Assembly: GCA_035308565.1 (NCBI GenBank)
Contig: DATGGK010000087.1
Coordinates: 1 to 64,000, forward strand
Direction: 5' to 3'
Length of the DNA stretch: 64,000 bases
From: JANXLS01 sp035308565
GTDB lineage: Bacteria; Planctomycetota; SZUA-567; H5-PLA8
Of the stretch, positions 41,200 through 51,400 are shown one piece after another. A program made the translations under genes and the position numbers. A model generated the notes under the pieces. That model saw only the letters and a program-made list of their open reading frames with translations, was not told the DNA's origin and ran no database searches. Position 1 is the stretch's first letter. Each line of letters starts with the position of its first letter.

Positions 41200-42813
41200 C
41201 TAAAACAGATCGCGCTCGGGCTCAATTTCGCCTTTGGCTCTTTTGAAATTCACGCCTGGCACATAGTCCGGATGTTGAGCACGCTCTTTTCCAGCGAGCA
41301 GCCCATCAATAGTAAGCAATTGGAGACGCGCAAATTGTTTTCGTCCGCTTGGTCCGCCGGCGTAGATGCCGGCCGAGGCAGCGTCGGCGCGCATTTTCGG
41401 GGTGGGTTCGAGGAGCGAGATGAGAATGGCGATTTCGGCGTTTTCGCGTTCGCGGACGTGGTTGAGGGCGCGGATGTCATCGGGCTTGAGGGCGCCGCCC
41501 TTCACACTGATGACGATTAATTTCGCGTCGCCTTCGAGATCGTGAAAAAATTTGATGCCATCAATGCCCGTGTCGGCGCCCTTCTTATGTCCTTGAAACG
41601 GCCTCGCGTTGACAAGCGAGATTGCCCACCATTGGAATTGGTATTTGTCGCGAGCGGCCAAGTCACGGGCGCCTTCAAGATCTTTTGGCGTGCCTTGGAT
41701 CTCATAGTCGGCGCGCCCTCGAAACGCATCGCTGAGGCGCTTTTCGATGAGCGAAATGGCAAGGTGAGTGATGTCGATGCCGATCCACTGGCGCTTAAGC
41801 TTGTGTGCGGCGTGAACGGCAGTGCCGCAGCCGCAGAATGGGTCGAGCACCATGTCGCCCTTGTTGCTGCTCGCGGAGATAACGCGCTCCAACAGGGCAA
41901 GTGGCTTCTGAGTGGGGTAGCCGAGAGACTCGTTGCCGCTGACCGGACTAATGTCGTTCCAATCATTTTGCAAACCAACACCTGGCATTTCATCGAGATA
42001 ACGCTTGAACAATGGCACTCTTCCGGGCGCAGTCTGAACAATTCTTCCTTCCTCGTGTAATTTTGCCATCGTCTCTTTCGAGTAACGCCAATAGCGCGTG
42101 ACTCCAAGAAACTCGTAGTGAGGATTGCGCTTTTCGGGTGAAGCTCCACCTGGCGCGGTCATATCACCCAGGCTATAAAGCCGCCCAGTTTCCTTTTCAA
42201 CATGGCGATAAGCGTTTTTGACGTGTTCTTCAGAGTATGGAGTGTAAATCCAGCTCCACGTCCATGCGCTTGACTTCGCGTAGAAAAAAATCACGTCGCG
42301 TACGTTTCCATATTGCCTGCGCCCCTGCTTGGCGTCGTTGTGAGCGCTCTGCCGCTTCCAGCTAATCTCCGTTCGGTAGTTCTCTTTTCCGAACACCGCA
42401 TCCAGCACGATCTTCAAATAGTGTGAGGCGGTGGGATCGCAATGAAGATAAAGCGAGCCAGTCGGTTTAAGAACGCGGTGCATCTCTAGCAGGCGATTGG
42501 CCATCATTGTGAGATACGCCATCATGTCGTTGCGGCCGAGGAACGAAACCAAAGCGTTCATCACAAGCGCAACGTTGGCATTTTTTTGTTTGAGAAGTTG
42601 GTCCAGTTCCTTTTCGGCCTGCTCGCCCCACGACCACGAATCCTTAAACGCCTCGATTTGCGCTTCGCTCTTATGGCCTTTCGGGGATTTGAAGAGCAAA
42701 TTGTAGTCGCGCTTCGAATTGAAGGGCGGGTCGAGGTAGATCAGATCGACGCTTTCGTCGCGGATGTGTTCGCGGAGGACGTTGAGGTTGTCGCCGTAAT
42801 AGAGCTGGTTCAT
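41200..42813 (-). CDS. DNA methyltransferase with C-terminal nuclease-like domain
   Basis: A 537-residue protein from the ATG at 42813 (MNQLYYGDNLNVLREHI). The catalytic motif DPPFNSKRDYN (residue ~31) comes first and the SAM motif DPFCGCGTAVHAA (near residue 325) comes later, the beta-class order of N6-adenine or N4-cytosine methyltransferases. The last ~130 residues (KKGADTGIDGIKFF then KLIVISVKGGALKPDDIRAL) look like a PD-(D/E)xK endonuclease fold of the Mrr-like group, with D and K placed as expected. It may therefore be a methylase-nuclease fusion. No separate restriction or specificity gene is seen. It lies between two paralogous membrane-protein genes. Confidence 0.88.
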   Translation of the reverse strand: MNQLYYGDNLNVLREHIRDESVDLIYLDPPFNSKRDYNLLFKSPKGHKSEAQIEAFKDSWSWGEQAEKELDQLLKQKNANVALVMNALVSFLGRNDMMAYLTMMANRLLEMHRVLKPTGSLYLHCDPTASHYLKIVLDAVFGKENYRTEISWKRQSAHNDAKQGRRQYGNVRDVIFFYAKSSAWTWSWIYTPYSEEHVKNAYRHVEKETGRLYSLGDMTAPGGASPEKRNPHYEFLGVTRYWRYSKETMAKLHEEGRIVQTAPGRVPLFKRYLDEMPGVGLQNDWNDISPVSGNESLGYPTQKPLALLERVISASSNKGDMVLDPFCGCGTAVHAAHKLKRQWIGIDITHLAISLIEKRLSDAFRGRADYEIQGTPKDLEGARDLAARDKYQFQWWAISLVNARPFQGHKKGADTGIDGIKFFHDLEGDAKLIVISVKGGALKPDDIRALNHVRERENAEIAILISLLEPTPKMRADAASAGIYAGGPSGRKQFARLQLLTIDGLLAGKERAQHPDYVPGVNFKRAKGEIEPERDLF

Positions 42814-42989
42814 AGCGGCCTTGAAGTGCGGGATTGCGAGATTGTGTTTTAACAGAATACGCGCGTTTCGGAAAGGCGTTCTCACGCAATGGCGCAAAGA
42901 GCAGCAAAGAAATGACGTGGGAAATTGCAAAAGCAACCAGCGGGGACTGAACGGTTGCGAAAATTATTCGCGCGTCGCGGCACCTGATT

Positions 42990-43685
42990 TTATTTTTCTT
43001 GAGGCGAGTATTTCGGCGCTTGGATGAGCCAGGCGCGCGCGACCAACCAGGTGACGAGGACGCCGATGGGATTGACCCAGACGGCGTACAGAAGCAGGGT
43101 CGCGGCGACGAAGAGGGCGCGGTGGGAGGGGGTTTGGGCGGTGAGGCTGTAGCGGCAGGTGTTGATGACGACGAGGAAGGTGATGAGCATGCTGATGGTG
43201 ATGAACACTCCGGAGACGATGGTGCCGGTGGCATCCAGTTGTTGGGGGAGATTGTAGCTGCGCAGAGTCAGGGCGAGGCCGGAGGCGAGGGCGCCGATGA
43301 GGATGTCCTGGAGCCAGACTTGAAAATTGGTGACGCGCAAATTCCAGAGGATGCGGCGATTTTTTTCGCGGTCGCGCAGGCTGCCGGCCAAGGCGACGCA
43401 CCAGCCGACGACTCCAACGAGCGCGGCGAGAAGCGCGAAGATGCCAAGAACCATTGCAGGACCGTAAGCAGGCATCGTCAGCCACATGAGAAAACGGTAC
43501 GCATAGTTCAGTGCGACTTCGAAGGCGGAGAGGCTGAAGAAGACGGTGAGGATGCGGGTAGCGGGGGTGGATTTGAAGGCGGCTGAGACGAAGAGGCGTT
43601 GGAAGAGGTAGATGTAATAAATAAGGCCAAGGGCGATGAGCAAGCCGATGGCGATGGCGAATAAAGCTAGGGGCGGGGAATTCAT
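42990..43685 (-). CDS. Membrane protein, paralogue of 40490-41188
   Basis: A 231-residue integral membrane protein with about six hydrophobic segments. Shared blocks with the paralogue are FQVWLQDI and INTCRYS. The loop before the first block (SLRDREKNRRILWNL) is basic and probably cytosolic. The family is unknown to me. The two copies are separated by the methyltransferase gene, which suggests tandem duplication with later insertion, or co-selection. Confidence 0.65.
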   Translation of the reverse strand: MNSPPLALFAIAIGLLIALGLIYYIYLFQRLFVSAAFKSTPATRILTVFFSLSAFEVALNYAYRFLMWLTMPAYGPAMVLGIFALLAALVGVVGWCVALAGSLRDREKNRRILWNLRVTNFQVWLQDILIGALASGLALTLRSYNLPQQLDATGTIVSGVFITISMLITFLVVINTCRYSLTAQTPSHRALFVAATLLLYAVWVNPIGVLVTWLVARAWLIQAPKYSPQEK

Positions 43686-43931
43686 GATTTCTATATTCGT
43701 GGATTTGGAGGCTGGGGCGTTGAAGAATCTGGGAGAATGGAGTGAATTTCACTTGATAATTGGTAAATGATAATATATAATATTAAGCGAATGAGCCTTA
43801 GTTCAGATCGACATATTATATCAAATCCTAGAGGAAGTATGCAGGATGTGCAACTTTTGCATGGAATTTCGTTGTGGCGCGAAGGCATCAGCGAACGACG
43901 TGCAGTATTGCAAACCACGGGCTAAAAGCCC
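43686..43931. other. AT-rich intergenic region
   Basis: The stretch 43750-43830 is strikingly AT-rich (for example AATGATAATATATAATATTAA) compared with the rest of the window. It contains possible -10 boxes in both directions but no gene. The hairpin ACGGGCTAAAAGCCCGT lies at 43918-43934. Confidence 0.5.
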
Positions 43932-44022
43932 GTGTTACTGCGTGATGTGCAACTTTTGCAGAGAATTGGAAACAAATTATTCCGGCTTGAAGGCATGACT
44001 TCGAACGATGTGCAGTTTTGCA
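43849..44022. promoter_or_regulatory. Four TGCAN4-5TGCA dyad sites
   Basis: TGCAACTTTTGCA (43849-43861), TGCAGTATTGCA (43901-43912), TGCAACTTTTGCA (43948-43960) and TGCAGTTTTGCA (44011-44022). Each is preceded by GAYG. Sites 1 and 3 are identical and sites 2 and 4 are related, so the block is a diverged duplication of about 100 bases. They may be protein-binding sites upstream of, or within, the start of the repeat-protein gene. Confidence 0.45.
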
Positions 44023-45950
44023 ACTGGAAAAGACCATCGGGTAAAAATCGACGTATAAGTAGGCTGACTGGCAATGCAACTGGGAATGTCTCCGGTTCTT
44101 CCGCCACGTTCTCAGGCCAGTTGGTTGGCGACGTCACCGGCACGCAGTCCGCGACGGTTGTCTCGACCGTGGGCGGAGTCGCCGCCATCAATGTAGCCAG
44201 CGGCGCGAATCTTGCGAATGCCGCGAGTAATTTGAATACGGCCAGCGCTATTGCGAAGCGCGACGCCAGCGGCAATTTCAGCGCCGGTGCAATAACCGGG
44301 AATCTGACGGGCAATGTCACTGGAAACGTAAACGGTTCGGCGGCGTCTTTCACGGGCAATCTCGTTGGCGACGTGATCGGCACTCAATCCGCAACCGTCG
44401 TGTCCACCGTTGGCGCAGTCACGGCAGCGAATGTCGCCAGCGGAGCGACGCTCGCGAACTCAGCCACTGCGGCAAATACGTCGAATACAATAGTGAAGCG
44501 TGATGCCAGCGGTAACTTTTCTGTGGGAACCATCTCCGGCAACTTGATCGGCAACGTGACGGGCAACGTCAGCGGTTCCGCAGGTTCCTTCACCGGCAAT
44601 CTCGCGGGCGATGTCACGGGCGCACAAGCGGCCACTATGGTTTCCACAGTCGGCGGCGTCACCGCGACCAATGTTGCCAGCGGCGCAAATCTCGCCAACG
44701 CAGCGACGAACTTAAACACCGTCAGCACAGTCGTGAAGCGCGATGCCAGCGGCAATTTCAATGCCGGCACAATCACGGCAAGTGTGACGGGCAATGTGAG
44801 CGGGACGGCGACAAACGTCACTGGTGTCGTCCAGATTGCGAACGGTGGTACCGGATCACCCACGCAGAATTTCGTTGATCTCTCCAGTAATCAAGCCACC
44901 ATTGGCGGCAATAAAACCTTCACAGGCACATTGACGCTCAGCGGCGATCCAACTGCAAATCTCCAGGCTGCGACGAAACAGTACGTTGACGCGGAAAAAG
45001 CTCGAGCGCAAACTGCCGAATCGGCCAAGGTTGCAAAAGCGGGTGATACGATGACAGGAGCGTTAATTTTGCCGACGGATGGTTTAACTGCCGGAACATC
45101 TCAACTCGTGCTGGCCAATGGAAACGTGGGTATCGGAACGAATGCAAGCCAAAGCAATACTTTAGTGGTTCAAAAAACTGTTGGGTTGAGCGATCCTTCG
45201 GCGCAGCATCAGCTTCAGGCTGAAATACGAAGTGGTATTAACGTAGTGAATCCGATGGCGATGGCCCTTGGTGTTCTCGATAATGGCCAAGGCATGATTC
45301 AAGTAAAGCAAGTGAACGTCGGCTACAGCGATCTATTGATACAGCCTGTTCGAGGCAATGTATGTATTGGCACGCAGACTGCAGCAGCATCATGTACCAT
45401 TAATAACAATGGAGGAGGTGCAATGGGGGTGACCTTACCAAACGTAATTGCCATTCAGTTTGGCGGAGGAAATGTTGCCCGTATCGATAATTCTGGCAAA
45501 GGTTTTTTCAACGGCGGCACTCAGACTGGAGGCGCTGATCTCGCGGAAGCCTTTGAGGTTGAAGGAGATAGATTAACGTATTCTTCCGGCGATGTTCTAA
45601 TGATTTCGAAAACTTCGAATCGAACGGTCACCAAGAGCGACGGTGCATATTCGACTTTGGTTGCGGGAGTCTACGCGACAAAACCGGGAGTGCTGTTGAC
45701 CGAAAAAGGGATTGATGCTTCGCTCAGCGACACAGTTCCCATGGGCGTCGTGGGCGTCATTCCGACCAAGGTTTGCGCAGAGAACGGAGCCATCCGTCGC
45801 GGCGATTTACTGGTGACTTCAAGCACCGTTGGACACGCCATGAAAGGCACGGACCGCAACCGCATGTTGGGTGCCATCATCGGCAAGGCGCTGGAAGATT
45901 TTGACGGCAAGGAATCAGGAACGATCCTGGTACTGGTCAACGTGAAATGA
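43932..45950 (+). CDS. Tail-fibre/adhesin-like repeat protein, 5' end probably lost
   Basis: The open frame gives 672 residues (651 from an ATG at 43995). Three near-identical 240-base units start at about 44062, 44302 and 44542 and code 80-residue modules (TGNVTGNVNGSAASFTGNL, VSTVGGV, VASGANLANAA, KRDASGNFS). The middle part has ATKQYVDAEKARAQTAE, typical of tail-fibre-like proteins. The C-terminal ~150 residues (GGADLAEAFEVEGDRL, then VAGVYATKPG and VPMGVVGVIPTKVCAENG) resemble a trimeric head or autoproteolytic cap. There is no signal peptide, and the first ~40 residues are translated dyad sites, so an N-terminal part is likely missing. Confidence 0.6.
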   Translation: MLLRDVQLLQRIGNKLFRLEGMTSNDVQFCNWKRPSGKNRRISRLTGNATGNVSGSSATFSGQLVGDVTGTQSATVVSTVGGVAAINVASGANLANAASNLNTASAIAKRDASGNFSAGAITGNLTGNVTGNVNGSAASFTGNLVGDVIGTQSATVVSTVGAVTAANVASGATLANSATAANTSNTIVKRDASGNFSVGTISGNLIGNVTGNVSGSAGSFTGNLAGDVTGAQAATMVSTVGGVTATNVASGANLANAATNLNTVSTVVKRDASGNFNAGTITASVTGNVSGTATNVTGVVQIANGGTGSPTQNFVDLSSNQATIGGNKTFTGTLTLSGDPTANLQAATKQYVDAEKARAQTAESAKVAKAGDTMTGALILPTDGLTAGTSQLVLANGNVGIGTNASQSNTLVVQKTVGLSDPSAQHQLQAEIRSGINVVNPMAMALGVLDNGQGMIQVKQVNVGYSDLLIQPVRGNVCIGTQTAAASCTINNNGGGAMGVTLPNVIAIQFGGGNVARIDNSGKGFFNGGTQTGGADLAEAFEVEGDRLTYSSGDVLMISKTSNRTVTKSDGAYSTLVAGVYATKPGVLLTEKGIDASLSDTVPMGVVGVIPTKVCAENGAIRRGDLLVTSSTVGHAMKGTDRNRMLGAIIGKALEDFDGKESGTILVLVNVK

Positions 45951-46059
45951 CCACAACATTTTCGCGATGGCGGCCTCCGGCGTCAAGTCGACCTGGTTGC
46001 ATGCGTGCCCCAATTGCCAAATGCAGTAGCCGCGAGCGCCAATTACTCGAATGTGGTGC

Positions 46060-47604
46060 TCACCATTGCAGACGGCCCGCCAAGCGCTCGTCCATCGGAT
46101 TGAAATTGACGTAGTGTGCGGATGCCACGTCCGTGCTGTTTCGCATCATTGTTTTGATTTCGAGCATGCTGTGACCGCTCAACGCCAGCAGCGTCCCGAA
46201 AGTGTGGCGCCATTCGTCCGGGCCGAAGGACCAGAGCTTGTCGTCCCGAATGCCGGCCGGCGCGCGGTCACGCGCCGCTGCCTTGGCTTTCTTGAAGTAA
46301 CTGTAAAACGTCTGGTATCGCCAGAATCTCGCCGACGCATCGCCGTCTTGACCAGGACGCAGGGGCGCGAGCGATTCCCAAACATAGGTCTGTTTCTGTT
46401 GCCAGGTCGCAACGTACTCTTTCAGAATCGGAAGCAGGACTTTGGATTCGATGGGCACCACATTGCCGAATGTCTTGACGTCTGCTTCTTCGGTCTCCTC
46501 GATCGTCATGCGGGGCGGCTTGGCGCGAAGGTCCAGCGCGGTGCAAAGCAAATTCTGTTGCTCGTGCCAGCGCGGACCGGCGAGGCAGGCAAAAGCCACC
46601 CAACTTTTCCAATGCAGCCCCACTTGATCGACGGGCTTTTTCGCCGGATCGATGAAGCTGATTAGATATTGATTTAACAGGTCCACATCCTTGATCGCCG
46701 GCGGCGAGCGCTTGCGCGCAATCGTCAGCAGATCACCGCGCGCCTTTGTCACGCCTCTGCCCATGGGCGTTGCGGAGAGACAATAGAGCCGCCGGCACGT
46801 GTTGAAGAAAACCGACAGGTTCGCCGCAAGATGAATCCTGGTAGTCTTGCTTTCTGTCGGGTAATTGTCGATCCACTTGTCGATCTCCGCGGGCGTAATG
46901 CTGACGAGGAGCCGGTCTCCGCCGCCTTCCAGCCCGCTGATGGGCTGCCGGTCCTTGTATTTTCCCCTCTCCGGGGTTTTCTGGCCGTTGATGAATGCGC
47001 GCACGCGCGATTCGACCTGCTCCTTGGTGCCGATGCCCGGTTTGTAATCGGCTTTGAAATCCTCAAATGCCTGCGCGATTGTTTTATGACAGTGGGCGTT
47101 AAGCTTGCGGTCTTTCTCTTCGCACGCGTGCTGAAGATCGACGATGCGAAGCTCCAGGACGGTCTTCTGGCGCTCAAGCTCGTCAACGCGTGTCGTCAAT
47201 TTACGGATGCGGACAAGATAGGGCGTGAGATCATCATACTTCCGCGCGAAGTCGTGAACGTCCGGTTCCTCGACATCTTCGGCGGTGACGGTTCCGTCCG
47301 CTCCGACATCGACCTCGAATTCTTTTTGTTCACCGAGGCTCTCAATGGGCTCAAAGTATTTATCCAGGACTTCCTGGCGAAGTCCGACAGGCGCGGTGTC
47401 GCGGCTGCGCGGTTTCGTCTCCGCAAGTATGTTGACGTGGGAGAGAATTTTCGCCTGCTCGTCAGCAGTTTTACGCTTCAGGCGGATATTGATTGGCTTA
47501 CCGTAGCCATCTTCGTCTATAACCCAAAAATGCCTAAACTGAATGCGGTCATTGGCCCGGAACGAGATTTTTGAGGACTTGGGTTCGTCGGAAAGTGCGT
47601 ACAT
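46060..47604 (-). CDS. Divergent tyrosine recombinase/integrase-like protein
   Basis: A 514-residue protein. The C-terminal end has GPDEWRHTFGTLLALSGHSMLEIKTMMRNS followed by ASAHYVNF, which matches the RHxF, GHS and final tyrosine boxes of tyrosine recombinases. The His of the usual HxLRH box is Asp here. A coiled coil (residues ~135-165, LTTRVDELERQKTVLELRIVDLQHACEEKDRK) and a core-binding-like domain (EIDKWIDNYPTESKTTRIHLAANL) precede it. It is probably the integrase of a mobile element, now alone. No attachment site was found. Confidence 0.6.
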   Translation of the reverse strand: MYALSDEPKSSKISFRANDRIQFRHFWVIDEDGYGKPINIRLKRKTADEQAKILSHVNILAETKPRSRDTAPVGLRQEVLDKYFEPIESLGEQKEFEVDVGADGTVTAEDVEEPDVHDFARKYDDLTPYLVRIRKLTTRVDELERQKTVLELRIVDLQHACEEKDRKLNAHCHKTIAQAFEDFKADYKPGIGTKEQVESRVRAFINGQKTPERGKYKDRQPISGLEGGGDRLLVSITPAEIDKWIDNYPTESKTTRIHLAANLSVFFNTCRRLYCLSATPMGRGVTKARGDLLTIARKRSPPAIKDVDLLNQYLISFIDPAKKPVDQVGLHWKSWVAFACLAGPRWHEQQNLLCTALDLRAKPPRMTIEETEEADVKTFGNVVPIESKVLLPILKEYVATWQQKQTYVWESLAPLRPGQDGDASARFWRYQTFYSYFKKAKAAARDRAPAGIRDDKLWSFGPDEWRHTFGTLLALSGHSMLEIKTMMRNSTDVASAHYVNFNPMDERLAGRLQW

Positions 47605-48043
47605 GCAGTCGGCTCCAAAAGCATCTTTGTAGCCAATTTTGTAGCCATTTTGAGCGCAATTTCAAGCGAAAACAGCGTAAACCCTTTGGAATCGGTGATT
47701 GGGTAAATGTTTTGAAAACCGTCGCCTTACCACTTGGCTACGGGGCCATGTTGCAAACTCCCATATTATTTTGCTTTATAAAATCTCAACAATGTCGTCA
47801 GCAAACCGAGCGGAGAATCTACCCGCCAGATTACGAATTGTCAGACGCAGGGGAATGATTAAGAGACTCATGGGCGCATTACGGGACTTGGGTGCAATCC
47901 CCTCTCCCTGCGGGAGAGGCCAACTGCAAGTCCCGTGATACACCCGAGACTCATCCGCTGAAGGAGTTGTCTTATCACTTCGCCTCTCCCTGGTCGAACC
48001 GGTATGTTCAAACCGCAGCTATGACCAATTTGCACACAATGGC
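47605..48043. other. Intergenic region, no gene recognised
   Basis: This holds the CCTCTCCCTGCGGGAGAGG hairpin near 47900-47918 and a partial repeat of it near 47981. No coding sequence with family resemblance is visible. Sequence upstream of the integrase start (47605-47700) is likely to hold its promoter. Confidence 0.35.
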
Positions 48044-48160
48044 TCAAGGCTTCCTGTTCATCAGTTCAACTTGCAGCCATGCCTTGGCGTAGCGCCACAT
48101 GCGGTCCGCAGTGGCCGGCGAGATCTTTAGCGCATTGGCCGCTTCGTCGCCCGACGCGCC
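48044..48160 (-). pseudogene. ECF sigma factor remnant (region 4)
   Basis: Only the last ~38 residues remain (SGDEAANALKISPATADRMW then RYAKAWLQVELMN), which fit the region-4 helix-turn-helix of planctomycete ECF sigma factors (the Sig-70_X6-like type). Sequence before this is low-complexity and lacks regions 2 and 3. It lies downstream, not upstream, of the minus-strand kinase gene, so an operon link is doubtful. Confidence 0.6.
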
Positions 48161-48410
48161 GCTGCCGGAGGCGGTGGCGTCGGGGGCGGAGGTGTATAGG
48201 GTGGTGGGGGCGATTGCGGGGGGATAGACTGCCATGCATGGTACGGAGATTGAACGAGCCATGCCCAAGCCGTCGCAGTGCCGCGGGCTTCAAATTGGCG
48301 ATTTTGACGACTGGCTGAAAAAAAAAACAGCGGGCCAACGGCTCCAACTCCGAATCGTCCCCGCCGCGCACCAAACAATTTCCTTCCTGAACGTGGTTTT
48401 GGACGACTTG
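48161..48410. other. Intergenic region, no gene recognised
   Basis: GC-rich at the sigma-remnant side and with a run of ten A's at about 48320. A short plus-strand open frame (48234-48497) has no recognisable family and runs into the antisense of the kinase-LRR gene; I treat it as chance. Confidence 0.3.
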
Positions 48411-51400
48411 TTAGTCGTGTATAGTGCAGTGAGTCATGGCATCCCTCAATTCCTTGATCTTCGCTTTCGACAGTTTTTTGCAATCATTAAGATATAAATC
48501 ACGAAGCGCCGGAAAGCCCTTAAAGCCGTCGAGATCAGCATCCGTAAGCGACTCACAGCTTTGGAGCGAAAGTACTCTCAAATTGGGCAACGTTTTGAGA
48601 CACGCGATATCCTTAAGTTTTGTACAACCATATAAACTGATAAATTTCAAATTATGACTTTCGGTTAATGCCGTAACGTCCACAAGGTCTTCACACCACG
48701 TAATTTCCACCTCCTCGAAGCCCTTCAATTCTCTCAAAAACTCCAGGTTGCCGACTTTGGCATGTTCAATTGTTAGCGAACTCAGATTCTTGAACTTGTC
48801 TATTTTGGCCTCAGAAAACGCAAATCCTTCGTCCAGCCTCGGTAACGATAACGTTTTCAGTTCAATCAATACGCCTTTTTCCGCCAAAGCGGCCATCTGG
48901 CCGGCGGAAATTGTTGACGGAAGTTTGAGGGATTCCAATTTTGGAAGTTCGGCGAGTACCGAGAAGTCGGTGATCTTAGAACCATTTAATACCAACTCTC
49001 TCAACCCGCTCAGATTGCGCAGCGCGCTGATATCGGCGATATTGCCGCAATCAAGGTTCAGTGACCGGAGCCGTCGCAGACGTTTTATTCCGTCCAGGTT
49101 TTCCAAACTTCTGATACTGTAGAGTTCCAGCGAGCTAAGCGATTGCAAATCACCCAGCGAGGCTATCTGCTGAAGATCGACAAAATGGAGGGCAAGGTTG
49201 GTTAAATAGGGAAGTTGGCTGAGCGATTTTGCAGATAGCTTCCCGCTCCATAGCGATAGCGTGTTCAACTCGGTCAATTTCGAAAAGAACGAACAATCCT
49301 GAGTATCTTCCACTTCCAAGTTCAGAGTCTGTAGTCCTTTGATATTCGCGACCGCGTCAATATCCCGTGCTCTAAAACTGCTTGGGCTGAAAATTGACAA
49401 ATGCCGCAACTTGAGGTTGGATAGCGGGGAAAGAGAAAGAGTGCGTGGACCATGCAGTTCCAGACTGGTTAGCCTGGTACACCCTGCAATCCCGGTAATA
49501 TCTGTCAATTTAAAGGTTGATTTTGTTCGGAGTACCTCCAGACGTTTCAGGTCGCTCAAAGGATCAAGATTGGTCATATCCGATCCCATAAGTCCGAGAT
49601 AAGACAGTTCGGTGCACTTGCCAATTTCATTGATTGAAGCCATTCCTGTGATCGCGGGAATCCCGAGGCGATTAATGAAAGCCGTCTGCTCGTTATCCAA
49701 ATAGATGACTCTTTCGGACTGCGGTCGGTTGCCGATAGTCGCATTTTTGAGCGCTGCCCGGCCCGCATCCGAGTGCTGTTCTGATCCTACCCATTCCCAC
49801 TTCTCCGGTTCATCCTCGGAATACAAGACTTTCCCGTTCTCAAATTTGAACCATAACTCCAGCCCCCCCTTCCAGCGAAACGGAAAACACGCGATATTGT
49901 TGGGACCCACGCAATACCATTCATTCGGTTGATCAAACTCTGGAAAAGTGATCCACCCGTTGGGTAGATGCACATCCATTACTTTTCCTCTCAGCCGTTT
50001 GACGTCAAAGGAATTGGGAAAGAAGTTGTTGGCCTTTGTCAGATTATCCCAAATCATACTTCGGGAGACGCGACTCAGGTCGTAGGATCCATGGACATTT
50101 ACGTTGGCCTCTTTAAGTTTCTCCTCTGACATCCGAATGAGCGTATCGTATTCTGAAGCTCGATTCTTAAACGCGATGCCGCGACGGGCGGATTGCAGCC
50201 CGGATTGTGCGTTTTCGTCTAAAGCGCCCGTGAGAGTGTTTGCCGCCTCAAAGTTTTTTTCGGCCTCCGGCCATTCTTCGGCGGCGAGGTGGCCGTTTGC
50301 TTCAGCAATCAGCGCGTCGTATTCCTTTCGCTTTTTCACTTCCGCTTTGGCTTGCTGAAGTAAATTAATGGCAGTCTCTTTTGTGGTGTGATCGTTCTTG
50401 TCCAACGCCGCGATCGGCTTTTCCAAAGCAGTAACCACGCGTTCCCATTCGCCGCTTTTCTTCGCTTCCAAGGCAATGCCGAGAGCGACGTCCAAAGACC
50501 GGCGCAGTTCGACAAGCTGCAATTTGGCCTCTTCGGCAATCTGGCGCTTCCGATCTTCTTCGCGCTTCGCGTCTTCGACTGCTTTGCGCTGCCGTTCCGC
50601 ACCCGCTTTCGCGTCGGCATTGCCTTTTTGGACAACTTGATCGCCGGGCTTCTCCGCGAGCGCAAGCTGGAATTGCTTCTCCGCCTCAGACCAATTTTCG
50701 GCAGCGAGCGCCTTCGTTCCCGCGTCCAGTGCGTTCGAGTAACGCTTCTCGCATAATCCGTCGTCGCACGCTTTTACTCCCACCGCGATCTTCGTTTTCT
50801 CGGCAGGCGGCGCGCTCAACCAGCGCGTTCGGACAGCTTCGAATGCGGCCTTGGCGCCATCAAATTTTCCATCTTTCATCTGTGCGTTCGCACTGTCGAG
50901 CTGCTGAATGAAATCAGCCCGCATCGCCAACTCGGTTCTGGCCAGTCGAACCAATTCGATCGCATCTTGTTTCGTCGTGTGCTCGTTATCTCCTAAATCA
51001 GCAAGCGGACCTTTTAAGACCTCAAGAACTTGACTCCAATCAAACGCAGTCTGCGCCTCCTGTGCGGTTTTGAGCGCCGAGTCCAGTGCCTGCCGGACTT
51101 CAGCAAGCCGCGTTTCTTTAGCCTTGCGTTGTTCCTCAGCTACCTGTAACTCGTGCTGTCGTTCCTGCTCCTTCTGCCAAATCTGATAGCCGAGTACGCC
51201 ACCGGCGAGCAACGCAAAAAGAATGACCGCCGCCACCGGCTTTATCCACGGCCGGTCCGGCTTAATGAATGGAGGTTGCGTGGTTCCAGGACGCGCACCA
51301 AACTCGTCCGGTATGTTTGGCAGCGGCAAGTTCCCGGAGCCTCTTGTGCGGGGGTCCGCGTCAGCTAGCGCCGTTATCGGCTGCCCAACTTCTTTTGCAT

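Noticed and set aside
44062..44800. Three 240-base direct repeats considered as CRISPR or satellite DNA
   Set aside because: Units are contiguous, coding and keep the reading frame; they are protein modules.
48234..48497. Plus-strand open frame of 87 codons
   Set aside because: Runs into the antisense of the kinase-LRR gene and has no recognisable family.
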